Positions 7,893 through 14,516 of a stretch of DNA of 22,034 bases are shown in pieces; position 1 is the first letter of the stretch; the number at the start of each line of letters is the position of its first letter. Position numbers and translations under genes: made by a program. The notes below the pieces were generated by a model. That model did not search any database and was not told where the DNA came from. It was given only the letters and a program-made list of their open reading frames with translations. Origin of the DNA: Pseudomonadota bacterium (GTDB lineage: Bacteria > Desulfobacterota > Desulfobacteria > Desulfobacterales > Desulfosarcinaceae); assembly GCA_023435265.1 (NCBI GenBank), contig JAEYRZ010000184.1:1-22034 (forward strand), written 5' to 3'.

Positions 7893-7962
7893 AACCACAG
7901 AGAGCACAGAGGTCACAGAGGGCTTTTTGGGCTTTTCCTGTGTTCTCTGTGTCCCCTGTCAC
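7893..7962. repeat. CACAGAG-type imperfect inverted repeat
   Basis: The left part has three successive words (CCACAGAGAG, CACAGAGGT, CACAGAGG; 7895-7922). After a 14-nt T-rich centre, the right part (CTGTGTTCTCTGTGTCCCCTG, split here as CTGTGTTCTCTG and TGTCCCCTG; about 7938-7960) is roughly the reverse complement of the left. The unit spacing is about 9 nt and words vary, unlike a CRISPR. A partial copy lies at 6597-6622. Confidence 0.65.
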
Positions 7963-8056
7963 GAAGAGTTGTTCCTTTGCATTGTTTGGCATGCGCCGCG
8001 GGTGCATGCGGAACTGTGGTGATGTCACTGTATTTACGCTGGCGTGTACTGCGCTG

Positions 8057-8098
8057 AAAAAAATGGCCGAAGCGGAGCGTTCTCCGACCCGGCCATTT
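8057..8098 (-). terminator. Rho-independent terminator of the chemoreceptor gene
   Basis: Read on the minus strand, AAATGGCCG (8098-8090) pairs with CGGCCATTT (8069-8061), with a nested CGGAG-AACG-CTCCG stem inside, and is followed by a run of Ts (through 8057). It starts 20 nt after the chemoreceptor stop codon. Confidence 0.8.
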
Positions 8099-8118
8099 CG
8101 ACTTGTTTCTAAATCGCC

Positions 8119-9816
8119 TTACACCTTGAACCGATTGACGAGCTGAATCAAATCCTGGGACAACCGTCGCAGTTCGCCTGCGTTCAAGCTGACCTGTGCG
8201 CTGCTGTTCGACATTTCCGAGGATTCCTGATTCACCATGGCGATATCCTTGGCGATTTCCGCGGATACCGAAGAGCTCTGCCCGACCTTCTCAGTCACTT
8301 CCTGAATGCCCGTGGATGCCTGGCCGATATTGGAGGCGATCTCTTTTGTGGTGACCGATTGTTCTTCGGTGGCGGTCGCGATCGTACCCACGATTTCGTT
8401 GACGTTCCCGATCACTTCTGAAATCTGCCCGATCTCGTTCACCGTTGCACGCGTAGAGTTCTGGATGCCCTCGATCTTGGTCTTGATCTCCTGTGTCGCC
8501 ACGGCGGTTTGTCTGGCCAACTCTTTGATTTCATTGGCTACAACGGCAAAACCCTTCCCCGCCTCGCCGGCCCGCGCGGCCTCGATGGTTGCATTCAGCG
8601 CCAGAAGATTGGTCTGATCGGATATTTCGGTGATCACTTCGGTCACTTTGCTGATATCTTTGGCTGCGTTGTCCAGCAGGTCCATTTTCCTTGTGGCGCT
8701 CTGGGCCTGACTGACCGCTTCACTGGTAATGCTGCGTGCATTTTCTGAGTTACGCGCGATTTCGCCGACCGTGGAGGTCATCTGCTCGGTGGCGGCCGCG
8801 ACCATGTTGGCGCTGGTAGCCGCCTGTTCCATGGCCGAGGCCACCGTTTGGATACTGGTGCTCATCTCCTCGGCGGCGGCTGCGACACCGTTGGATTTCC
8901 TGCTCATGGTTTCGGTGCCCTGTGACATATGACCGGAAAGCTGGGAGAGTGAAACGGCCGCGCCGTCTACGGTCAATGCCTTCTGCGAGATGGCCGCAAT
9001 GATCTCCTGCAATTTGGCCACAAACTGGTTGAACCAGCGTGAGAGTTCTCCGACTTCATCGTTGCTGTGTATCGTCAGCCGCTTGGTCAGATCTCCCTCA
9101 CCTTCGGCGATGTCGCGCAAACCGGCCACGGCTTCGTTTACCGGGCGGACGATACCGCGGCCCGTCAACCAGACCAGGCCCACACCGATCAGGACGGCGG
9201 CGGCCACCACCGCGATCACGCTGTAAATTGCGCTTTTGAAAACCCCGGCGGCTTGACCTTCAGCCTCGCCGGCTGCGGTGAGGTTCAAATCGATCAGTTT
9301 ATCGATCACCCCCCGCATGTTTTCGAATTTGACTTTACCTTCGCCCAGAGAGAGATCCAGTGCCAGGCGCCTGCCTTGCCGCGTGTCCTCCATGCGCCCC
9401 TTTACAATCTGGCGCGACACCGCCGCCCATTCTTTATGCAGGCGCTCGTATTCCGGAATGATTTTGTCTTCCTCGGCCGTGTGGGGCAGCTTCTTGTATT
9501 TGTCCCAACGCTCCTGAGCTTGTTGCAGATTGCTCTCATACTCCTGGGTCAGCCCCTTGAATATCTCGGAGTCGACATCGGCGAAAATCATGGACCGTTC
9601 CGCCACGAGAAGCTGATGCAGATCGCGGTCGGTCTGGAGCAAAAAATCGGTGGTGGGCAGCCGCACCGAAAAGATTTCCCCCAGACTGCCCATTACATGT
9701 CTGATACCGGTGATGCCCGAATACCCCGTTATGCCGGCCAGCACGACCATTATCAGAAAGCAAAGTGCCAGCTTGGTGCGGATCTTCATGTTCCCCAATA
9801 GGCGGTTATGATCCAT
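8119..9816 (-). CDS. Methyl-accepting chemotaxis protein (four-helix-bundle type)
   Basis: This is a membrane chemoreceptor that signals through CheW/CheA. With the ATG at 9816 it has 565 residues; AGGAG lies 7 nt upstream, which decides this start over the upstream in-frame ATGs at 9855 and 9843. TM1 is about 16-34 (LALCFLIMVVLAGITGY), followed by a helical periplasmic region (about 35-190) resembling a 4HB_MCP sensor, TM2 about 196-217 and a HAMP domain (VRPVNEAVAGLRDIAEGEGDLTKRL). The long cytoplasmic coiled coil has the highly conserved hairpin tip DQTNLLALNATIEAARAGE. No C-terminal CheR-binding pentapeptide is evident (ends NRFKV). It follows the periplasmic PDC protein gene by 76 bp and has its own terminator, so the two form a likely bicistron. 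Confidence 0.95.
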   Translation of the reverse strand: MDHNRLLGNMKIRTKLALCFLIMVVLAGITGYSGITGIRHVMGSLGEIFSVRLPTTDFLLQTDRDLHQLLVAERSMIFADVDSEIFKGLTQEYESNLQQAQERWDKYKKLPHTAEEDKIIPEYERLHKEWAAVSRQIVKGRMEDTRQGRRLALDLSLGEGKVKFENMRGVIDKLIDLNLTAAGEAEGQAAGVFKSAIYSVIAVVAAAVLIGVGLVWLTGRGIVRPVNEAVAGLRDIAEGEGDLTKRLTIHSNDEVGELSRWFNQFVAKLQEIIAAISQKALTVDGAAVSLSQLSGHMSQGTETMSRKSNGVAAAAEEMSTSIQTVASAMEQAATSANMVAAATEQMTSTVGEIARNSENARSITSEAVSQAQSATRKMDLLDNAAKDISKVTEVITEISDQTNLLALNATIEAARAGEAGKGFAVVANEIKELARQTAVATQEIKTKIEGIQNSTRATVNEIGQISEVIGNVNEIVGTIATATEEQSVTTKEIASNIGQASTGIQEVTEKVGQSSSVSAEIAKDIAMVNQESSEMSNSSAQVSLNAGELRRLSQDLIQLVNRFKV

Positions 9817-9892
9817 AATCACACTCCTGTAAGGCTTCAGCATGTCTAATCTCACGAACCCGGTGCACCTTTGGAGCGCCTCAGGAGGCGGG

Positions 9893-10456
9893 TCACTTCA
9901 CCGCTTCGATATCCACACCGAAAGTTATGGCGCCGATCGCCTTTTCGCCGTCTTTGACCGGAACAGAAACCTGGCACAGGTACGCTTGCGCGCTTTGATC
10001 GAATTTGACGGCGTCCACGAAAACCGCCCCATCACCATTATTAAATGACTTCTTAAACTTATCTTCATCACCCTGCCAATAGTCGGAAGTCTTGTCGGTC
10101 ATGGCCACATTGGCCCCCTGATTGTCCATGACGAATATCTCCACAAAATACGAATTCGAGGATTGAACCTTTTTGATATACCGGCCGCATTCGGATTCCA
10201 TCAGAGCCTTCATGAAATCGGCCACTCCGGGCGTCGCCTGCCACTGCTGATCCATGGATTTGATCTGATCAAGTCCTTTGTTCTTCGCGTTTTCGGCGAT
10301 GACCGCCGCCACGATCACCGGATCCGCGCCCAAAGCGGCGAGCTGTCCGGCTGCCAGATCCTTCACTTTCTGGGGGGCGTCTTCCGCAATGGAGGGGGAT
10401 ACCCATAAGAACATGAGCGCAGCGCAGATAATACCGAACCGTTTAACCGTTTCCAT
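9893..10456 (-). CDS. Periplasmic PDC/Cache-like sensor protein
   Basis: This 187-residue secreted protein has a signal peptide at 1-24 (METVKRFGIICAALMFLWVS, cleavage likely after PSIA). The mature part has the look of a single PDC/Cache sensor domain: SNSYFVEIFVMDNQGANVAMTD, then TSDYWQGDEDKFKKSF, and a last strand VPVKDGEKAIGAITFGVD. Such domains usually sit in the periplasmic part of chemoreceptors and kinases; here the protein is free, with no transmembrane helix after the signal peptide. Its gene is transcribed just before a chemoreceptor, so a ligand-binding partner of that receptor is a reasonable inference, not shown. GGAG about 9 nt before the ATG supports the start. Confidence 0.8.
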   Translation of the reverse strand: METVKRFGIICAALMFLWVSPSIAEDAPQKVKDLAAGQLAALGADPVIVAAVIAENAKNKGLDQIKSMDQQWQATPGVADFMKALMESECGRYIKKVQSSNSYFVEIFVMDNQGANVAMTDKTSDYWQGDEDKFKKSFNNGDGAVFVDAVKFDQSAQAYLCQVSVPVKDGEKAIGAITFGVDIEAVK

Positions 10457-10523
10457 TCGTGTGTCTCCAGTGTATAGATTTTAATCGCGGGCGCCGGATG
10501 TTTCAGTACCGGCCCGCCTGAAA

Positions 10524-10550
10524 ATTTCGCCCAATTCCGGTACAACTTTA
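10524..10550 (-). promoter_or_regulatory. Predicted FliA (sigma28)-type promoter of the PDC-chemoreceptor pair
   Basis: On the minus strand TAAAGTTG (10550-10543), 11 nt, GGCGAAAT (10531-10524) matches the sigma28 consensus TAAAGTTT-N11-GCCGATAA at 7 of 8 and 5 of 8 positions with exact spacing. It lies about 67 nt before the start codon of the PDC gene, in front of chemotaxis genes, where such a promoter is expected. Confidence 0.5.
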
Positions 10551-10565
10551 ATTATGGGAGCTTTA

Positions 10566-11141
10566 GTGGGGAAAAACCGCTGCCCCTGGTGCGGCACCGA
10601 TCCGCTCTACACCGCCTACCACGATCGGGAGTGGGGCGTTCCGCTGCATGACGACCGGCGGTTGTTCGAAATGCTGATCCTGGAGGGTGCCCAGGCGGGA
10701 CTGAGCTGGATCACGATCCTGCGCAAGCGGGAAAACTACCGACGCGCTTTCGCCGGATTCGACGTCCGGAAGGTGGCGGCCTTCGATGCGGAGCATATCG
10801 CGGTGTTATGCGCTGACGCCGGAATCGTGCGCAACCGCCTCAAAATCCAAGCGGCCGTGAAAAATGCCCGCGCCGTCCTGCGCATCCAGGAACGCCACGG
10901 CAGCCTGGACGCCTTCGTGTGGCGCTTTGTGGACGGGCGGCCCCTGCAAAATGCGTGGCAGACCCTTTCGCAGGTGCCGGCCTCGACGCCCGCAGCCGAA
11001 GCGCTGAGCCGTGAGTTGAAGCGCATGGGCTGCACTTTTGTCGGGGCGACCATCTGCTATGCCTTCATGCAGGCCGTGGGAATGGTCAACGATCATCTCG
11101 TTTCCTGTTATCGCCACCCTCAGGTCGCGATGCCGGCCTGA
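10566..11141 (+). CDS. tag: DNA-3-methyladenine glycosylase I
   Basis: Tag removes 3-methyladenine from alkylated DNA, starting base-excision repair. With the GTG at 10566 the protein is 191 residues and begins MGKNRCPWCGTDPLYTAYHDREWG. GGGAG lies 5 nt before this GTG, whereas the upstream ATG at 10554 (four residues longer) has no ribosome-binding site. The zinc ligands of E. coli Tag (C4, H17, H175, C179) correspond to C6, H19, H177 and C181 here. The EGAQAGLSWITILRKRENYRRAF, KIQAAVKNARA and FVGATICYAFMQAVGMVNDH motifs are typical. It stands alone, convergent with the OmpA-domain gene. Confidence 0.95.
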   Translation: MGKNRCPWCGTDPLYTAYHDREWGVPLHDDRRLFEMLILEGAQAGLSWITILRKRENYRRAFAGFDVRKVAAFDAEHIAVLCADAGIVRNRLKIQAAVKNARAVLRIQERHGSLDAFVWRFVDGRPLQNAWQTLSQVPASTPAAEALSRELKRMGCTFVGATICYAFMQAVGMVNDHLVSCYRHPQVAMPA

Positions 11142-11144
11142 CAG

Positions 11145-11164
11145 CGGCGGGCTCGGTTCCGCCG
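11145..11164. terminator. Weak terminator-like hairpin between tag and the OmpA-domain gene
   Basis: CGGCGG (11145-11150), 8-nt loop, CCGCCG (11159-11164), directly after the tag stop. A short CTTTTA follows 14 nt later. It sits between convergent genes but has no proper U tract. Confidence 0.25.
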
Positions 11165-11181
11165 CCGGCCGCAGCCCTCTT

Positions 11182-12276
11182 TTATCGGAACAGTTCCGAT
11201 TCCCATATCGAGGAGGGACGCAACGATGTCGCGGGTGAACCCGCGGCGGGTACGGACAGGACTGCGGCATTCAGGCCTTCCGGGGCGGGCCGAGCGGGTT
11301 TCTGCGTCTCGAAAGCCTGATCGTGAACGCTGCGGCAATCGAAATAATAGCAAACGGTCCGTCCCTGCGGATCGAGACATTCCCAGACGGAAACCGTCCG
11401 CCCGGGAAGCGTTTTCTGAGCCAGGGCCCGGACATTGAAAAGGTGCAGGTACTCGTAGATCTCACCGGCGGCGCCGACGGCAATCGCCTCTTCCGGCCGC
11501 CGGCCCATCGCCGCAGTGACCTGGCCGCCGCTCACCTTTGCGCGGGCTTCGAGGCGGCCGAGATATTCGTGCGCCTCCGGCTGCGCCGGTTCGAGACGCA
11601 GCGCGTTCCGCAGGTACGGCTGGATTTGTTCCGGGGGACGGCCGGCGTAAAAACCGGCGATGCCCTGCAGGAGGTTCCAGCGCGCGGTTCGATCGCCGCC
11701 CAGCGCACGCGCGGCCATGAGCTTGGCAAAGGAAGCCTCGAGCTTCATTTTTCGCAGCTCCTGGTCGGCTGCGTCCAACAATGCGCCGACGGCCGGGGAA
11801 AGTGCGACCGGTTCGGGTCGGCTTTGCGCGCGCGGCCCCACGGCCTGGCTGAAGTGGACCTCGGCGCGCCGATTCCGCGAACGGCCTTCGGCAAGACCGT
11901 TGTCCGCGACCGGTTGTGCGGCACCTCGGCCCAGTGCGATCACTTTGTCCGCATCGATGCCCGGCTCGGCGATGATGATGCGGCGCACTGCCTGAGCGCG
12001 TTTGCGGGCCAGCACGTTGTTGTGCGCCTGTTTGCCAGTGCTGTCGGTATAGCCGAGAACGAAAATCCGGCCTTGAGCGCCCAGGTCGACATGCCGCAGC
12101 CGGTCACGGATCTTCTGCTGCTCGGCCGGTGCAAGCGTCGCGCGGTCCGTTTCGAAATGCACCCGCAGCAGGCTTTGCGGCTGTTCCCCACCGGAGGTCC
12201 ATCCGCCTGGCGGCAGAAAAAAGGCGCCTGCAACGAGCGCTGTCAGCATGCTCCGCAACCATGTTTTCTTCGGCAC
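11182..12276 (-). CDS. Exported protein with N-terminal OmpA domain and C-terminal helical region
   Basis: This 364-residue protein has a hydrophobic signal segment (about 9-27). Residues about 35-145 form an OmpA/MotB-type peptidoglycan-binding domain: VHFETDRATLAPAE, then GYTDSTGKQAHNNVLARKRAQAV, and EGRSRNRRAEVHF. The rest (about 150-364) is not recognised; 165-250 looks like TPR-type helices (LRNALRLEPAQPEAHEYLGRLE) and the end has a Cys pair (WECLDPQGRTVCYYFDCRS). OmpA domains are usually C-terminal, so this order is unusual. GGGAGG precedes the ATG. It follows nadE by 97 bp on the same strand. A cell-envelope role is likely; the exact function is unknown. Confidence 0.8.
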   Translation of the reverse strand: MPKKTWLRSMLTALVAGAFFLPPGGWTSGGEQPQSLLRVHFETDRATLAPAEQQKIRDRLRHVDLGAQGRIFVLGYTDSTGKQAHNNVLARKRAQAVRRIIIAEPGIDADKVIALGRGAAQPVADNGLAEGRSRNRRAEVHFSQAVGPRAQSRPEPVALSPAVGALLDAADQELRKMKLEASFAKLMAARALGGDRTARWNLLQGIAGFYAGRPPEQIQPYLRNALRLEPAQPEAHEYLGRLEARAKVSGGQVTAAMGRRPEEAIAVGAAGEIYEYLHLFNVRALAQKTLPGRTVSVWECLDPQGRTVCYYFDCRSVHDQAFETQKPARPAPEGLNAAVLSVPAAGSPATSLRPSSIWESELFR

Positions 12277-12373
12277 ATCCGCCTCCCTGCTCGATACGCG
12301 CCGCCGCGTCGGCGGCTGATCCGTTATCGGCCGTTGCAGGCAGGACTTGAAGCGGGCAAGCAGACGCCCGGCG

Positions 12374-14014
12374 TCAGAGGGGATTGAAATGCTTGGCGAT
12401 CGGATAGCGCCGTCCCTGTCCGAAGGCTTTGGCGCTGATCTTCAGGCCCGGGGCGGCCTGATGGCGTTTGTACTCGTTCAGGCCGATGCGGCGCACCACA
12501 TCGGCGACGACCCGGGGATCGAAACCGGCGGCGGTCAATTCGGCGGGCGAACGCAGCGCTTCGATATATCCCTTGAGAATGGCGTCCAGCGTTTCATACG
12601 GCGGCAGGTCGTCCTGATCGGTCTGATCGGGCCTGAGCTCGGCGCTGGGCGCTTTTTCGATGATGCGCCGCGGAATGACTTCGCCGGAGCGGTTGATCGC
12701 CGCGCACAACTCGTAGACTTGCGTTTTGAGCACATCGGATATCACGGCGAGCCCGCCGTTCATGTCGCCGTAAAGTGTGCAGTACCCCACCGCCAGCTCG
12801 CTCTTGTTGCCCGTGGAGAGCACCATGCAGCCGTCACGGTTGGAGATGCCCATCAGCAGCGAACCGCGGATGCGGGCCTGGATGTTCTGCTCGGTCACGC
12901 CGGGATTCCCTGGATCGGCTTCCGGAACGAGTTTTTGGGTGAAACTCTCGTAAATGGCCTGGATCGGAATCACGCTGTAGGACACGCCGAGGTTGCGGGC
13001 CAGGCGCTCGGTGTCCTCGTAATTTTCACGCGCCGTGTAAACCGAGGGCATGAAGACCGCGGCCACGTTGCCCGCCCCCAGCGCCCGGGCCGCGATGCAG
13101 GCGACCAGGGCGGAGTCGATGCCGCCCGAAAGGCCGATGACCGCTTTCGAAAACCCGCATTTGGTGACGTAGTCGCGCGTGCCCATAACCAGCGCCTTCA
13201 AAACGGCCTGCGCGTCGTCTTCGGCGATCGAACGGCGTTCGCCGGAAAGGGTTTCGGTGTCGAAAACGACACGGTCGGGTTCGAAGTCGCGCGCCCGGGC
13301 GACCACCCGGCCCTTGCCGTCGAAGGCCGTGCTGGCACCGTCGAAAAGGATGTGATCGTTGCCGCCGACCTGATTGACGAACACCAGCGGCACACCGTAC
13401 TTGCCGGCGGCCGTGGAGAGCATATGGTCGCGAAAGCGTATTTTTCCGCGTTCGAAGGGCGAAGCCGAAATATTGATCAGCAGGTCGGCGCCCTCGGCGG
13501 CAAGCTGATGCACGGGGTCGGCGGTATAGCGGCGGCGCTTGAACACTTCCTTGTCGTTCCAGGCATCTTCGCAGATGGTGAGGCCGATGCGCCGGCCGCG
13601 GAAGGCGAAGGGGCGGCTCGGCGCCCCGGGTTCGAAGTAGCGCCGTTCGTCGAACACATCGTAGGTGGGCAGCAGCTGCTTGTCCACGCGCTCTACGACA
13701 CGCCCATCCTCGAAGAGAACGGCGCTGTTGTAAAGCAGGTTGCCGACCTCCCCCGGGTTGGTCTCGACCATGCCGACGATGACGCCGATTCCCCGGACGG
13801 TTTCCACCAGCCGTTCGAGGCATTGCCGGTTGGCCTGGATGAATTCCGGCTGTTCCAACAGGTCGCGCGGCGGATAGCCGCACACCGACAATTCCGAAAA
13901 CACCGCCAGGTCGCAGCCCGCATTTCGGGCGGCGGCGCATTCGGCCACGATGGTTTCAAACTGGCGCTTGAAATCCCCGATCAGGGGGTTGATCTGGATC
14001 AGACCTATTTTCAT
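12374..14014 (-). CDS. nadE: Glutamine-dependent NAD+ synthetase
   Basis: This enzyme amidates deamido-NAD to NAD+ using ATP and ammonia taken from glutamine. It has 546 residues. An N-terminal nitrilase-type glutaminase carries the triad E41 (SELSVCGYP), K112 (DKQLLPTY) and C148 (TICEDAW). The C-terminal NAD synthetase domain has the PP-loop SGGIDS at 296-301, with STGNKSELAVGY and SAELRPDQTDQDDLPPY further on. The ATG at 14014 gives the conserved MKIGLIQINP with GAGGGG just upstream; the frame runs 22 codons further up but without family similarity. A good promoter lies at 14052-14080. The OmpA-domain gene follows at 97 bp. Confidence 0.96.
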   Translation of the reverse strand: MKIGLIQINPLIGDFKRQFETIVAECAAARNAGCDLAVFSELSVCGYPPRDLLEQPEFIQANRQCLERLVETVRGIGVIVGMVETNPGEVGNLLYNSAVLFEDGRVVERVDKQLLPTYDVFDERRYFEPGAPSRPFAFRGRRIGLTICEDAWNDKEVFKRRRYTADPVHQLAAEGADLLINISASPFERGKIRFRDHMLSTAAGKYGVPLVFVNQVGGNDHILFDGASTAFDGKGRVVARARDFEPDRVVFDTETLSGERRSIAEDDAQAVLKALVMGTRDYVTKCGFSKAVIGLSGGIDSALVACIAARALGAGNVAAVFMPSVYTARENYEDTERLARNLGVSYSVIPIQAIYESFTQKLVPEADPGNPGVTEQNIQARIRGSLLMGISNRDGCMVLSTGNKSELAVGYCTLYGDMNGGLAVISDVLKTQVYELCAAINRSGEVIPRRIIEKAPSAELRPDQTDQDDLPPYETLDAILKGYIEALRSPAELTAAGFDPRVVADVVRRIGLNEYKRHQAAPGLKISAKAFGQGRRYPIAKHFNPL

Positions 14015-14051
14015 GGCCCCTCGCATGCGTGATCGTCGTGGTTCGGGCCGT

Positions 14052-14080
14052 ATTATCGGCCAGGGCCGATGAAAGGTCAA
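14052..14080 (-). promoter_or_regulatory. Predicted sigma70 promoter of nadE
   Basis: On the minus strand TTGACC (14080-14075), 17-nt spacer, GATAAT (14057-14052), about 35 nt before the nadE ATG. Each hexamer matches the consensus at five of six positions. Confidence 0.6.
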
Positions 14081-14091
14081 GGCAAGGCAAT

Positions 14092-14140
14092 GCTCATGAC
14101 AGGGCCGGCGGGGTTTCCATTCGCCGGCCCTGTCATGAGC
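14092..14140 (-). terminator. Perfect 18-bp inverted repeat after the small lipoprotein gene
   Basis: GCTCATGACAGGGCCGGC (14092-14109) and its exact reverse complement (14123-14140) flank a 13-nt loop. It begins 9 nt after the lipoprotein stop codon and ends before the nadE promoter, so it is placed like a terminator of the lipoprotein transcript. No T run follows. Confidence 0.55.
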
Positions 14141-14148
14141 GGTCGATA

Positions 14149-14310
14149 TCAGTCGGTCTTTCCTTTGTTGTATCCTTCCTTAAAGTCGTCGGCCCCTTCT
14201 TCGGCTTTCTGGGCGGTCTCACCGGTAGCCTCGCCCATGGCCTTGCAGCCGAACAACGCTCCCGCCGACAGGGTGACGATCATCATCGGGACAATCATTT
14301 TTTTCAGCAT
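14149..14310 (-). CDS. Small lipoprotein, 53 residues
   Basis: A short gene with a strong ribosome-binding site (GAGGAGG, 5 nt before the ATG). The product opens MLKKMIVPMMIVTLSAGALF and has a lipobox L19-F20-G21-C22, so it should be lipidated at C22 and leave a 32-residue mature peptide. That peptide is polar and charged (KAMGEATGETAQKAEEGADD, then FKEGYNKGKTD) and probably helical, resembling entericidin-like or other tiny lipoproteins only in general form. Two lysines at the start and the hydrophobic stretch fit a lipoprotein signal. It lies between the TRAP permease gene and nadE on the same strand, followed by an 18-bp inverted repeat. The function is unknown. Confidence 0.75.
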   Translation of the reverse strand: MLKKMIVPMMIVTLSAGALFGCKAMGEATGETAQKAEEGADDFKEGYNKGKTD

Positions 14311-14516
14311 AATGCCTCCTCTCGCTGACGTTCACACCCAACGTAAGGCGCGAGCGGCATCAAAGGTATGCGGGCAATCCCGTAGCGGCCGACTACATCT
14401 GCGGGTTTTCACCCGGTCGACTCCCCCAGTCGAATCGAACGCTGCAAGGGTTCACGGTTCGCACCCCGCCAGTCGGATGCGTGGCTTAAGCAGAGGTGCG
14501 CGACACGCCGGCCGAT
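14311..14516 (-). other. Spacer between the TRAP permease gene and the small lipoprotein gene, with several hairpins
   Basis: No gene or tRNA was recognised. Read on the minus strand, it contains in close order GACT-GGGGG-AGTC, CGGGT-GAAA-ACCCG (a GNRA-capped stem) and CGGG-ATTG-CCCG (about 14373-14434). These could be the TRAP operon terminator or a structured leader of the lipoprotein mRNA. No known riboswitch consensus could be matched by eye. Confidence 0.4.

Larger units (their letters stand above)
7655..8056. other. Spacer between the radical SAM gene and the chemoreceptor terminator
   Basis: No gene is supported. It holds a perfect 10-bp-stem hairpin (7784-7807), a CACAGAG-type imperfect inverted repeat (7893-7962), and GCATGC words flanking a GC core near 7989-8010. 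A 68-codon plus-strand frame (7940-8146) runs through the terminator into the chemoreceptor gene and is not credible. Confidence 0.6.

Noticed and set aside
7893..7962. Possible small CRISPR array
   Set aside because: The repeated words are about 9 nt, variable and without unique spacers; the whole is an inverted repeat.
7940..8146. 68-codon frame over the chemoreceptor terminator
   Set aside because: It runs through the terminator hairpin and into the 3' end of the receptor gene on the opposite strand.
12347..14032. 561-codon plus-strand frame opposite nadE
   Set aside because: Antisense shadow of nadE, which has full catalytic motifs.
14373..14490. tRNA-like words (GTTCGATTC, GGTTCGC) in the lipoprotein upstream spacer
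   Set aside because: No consistent acceptor stem or anticodon arm could be built on either strand.
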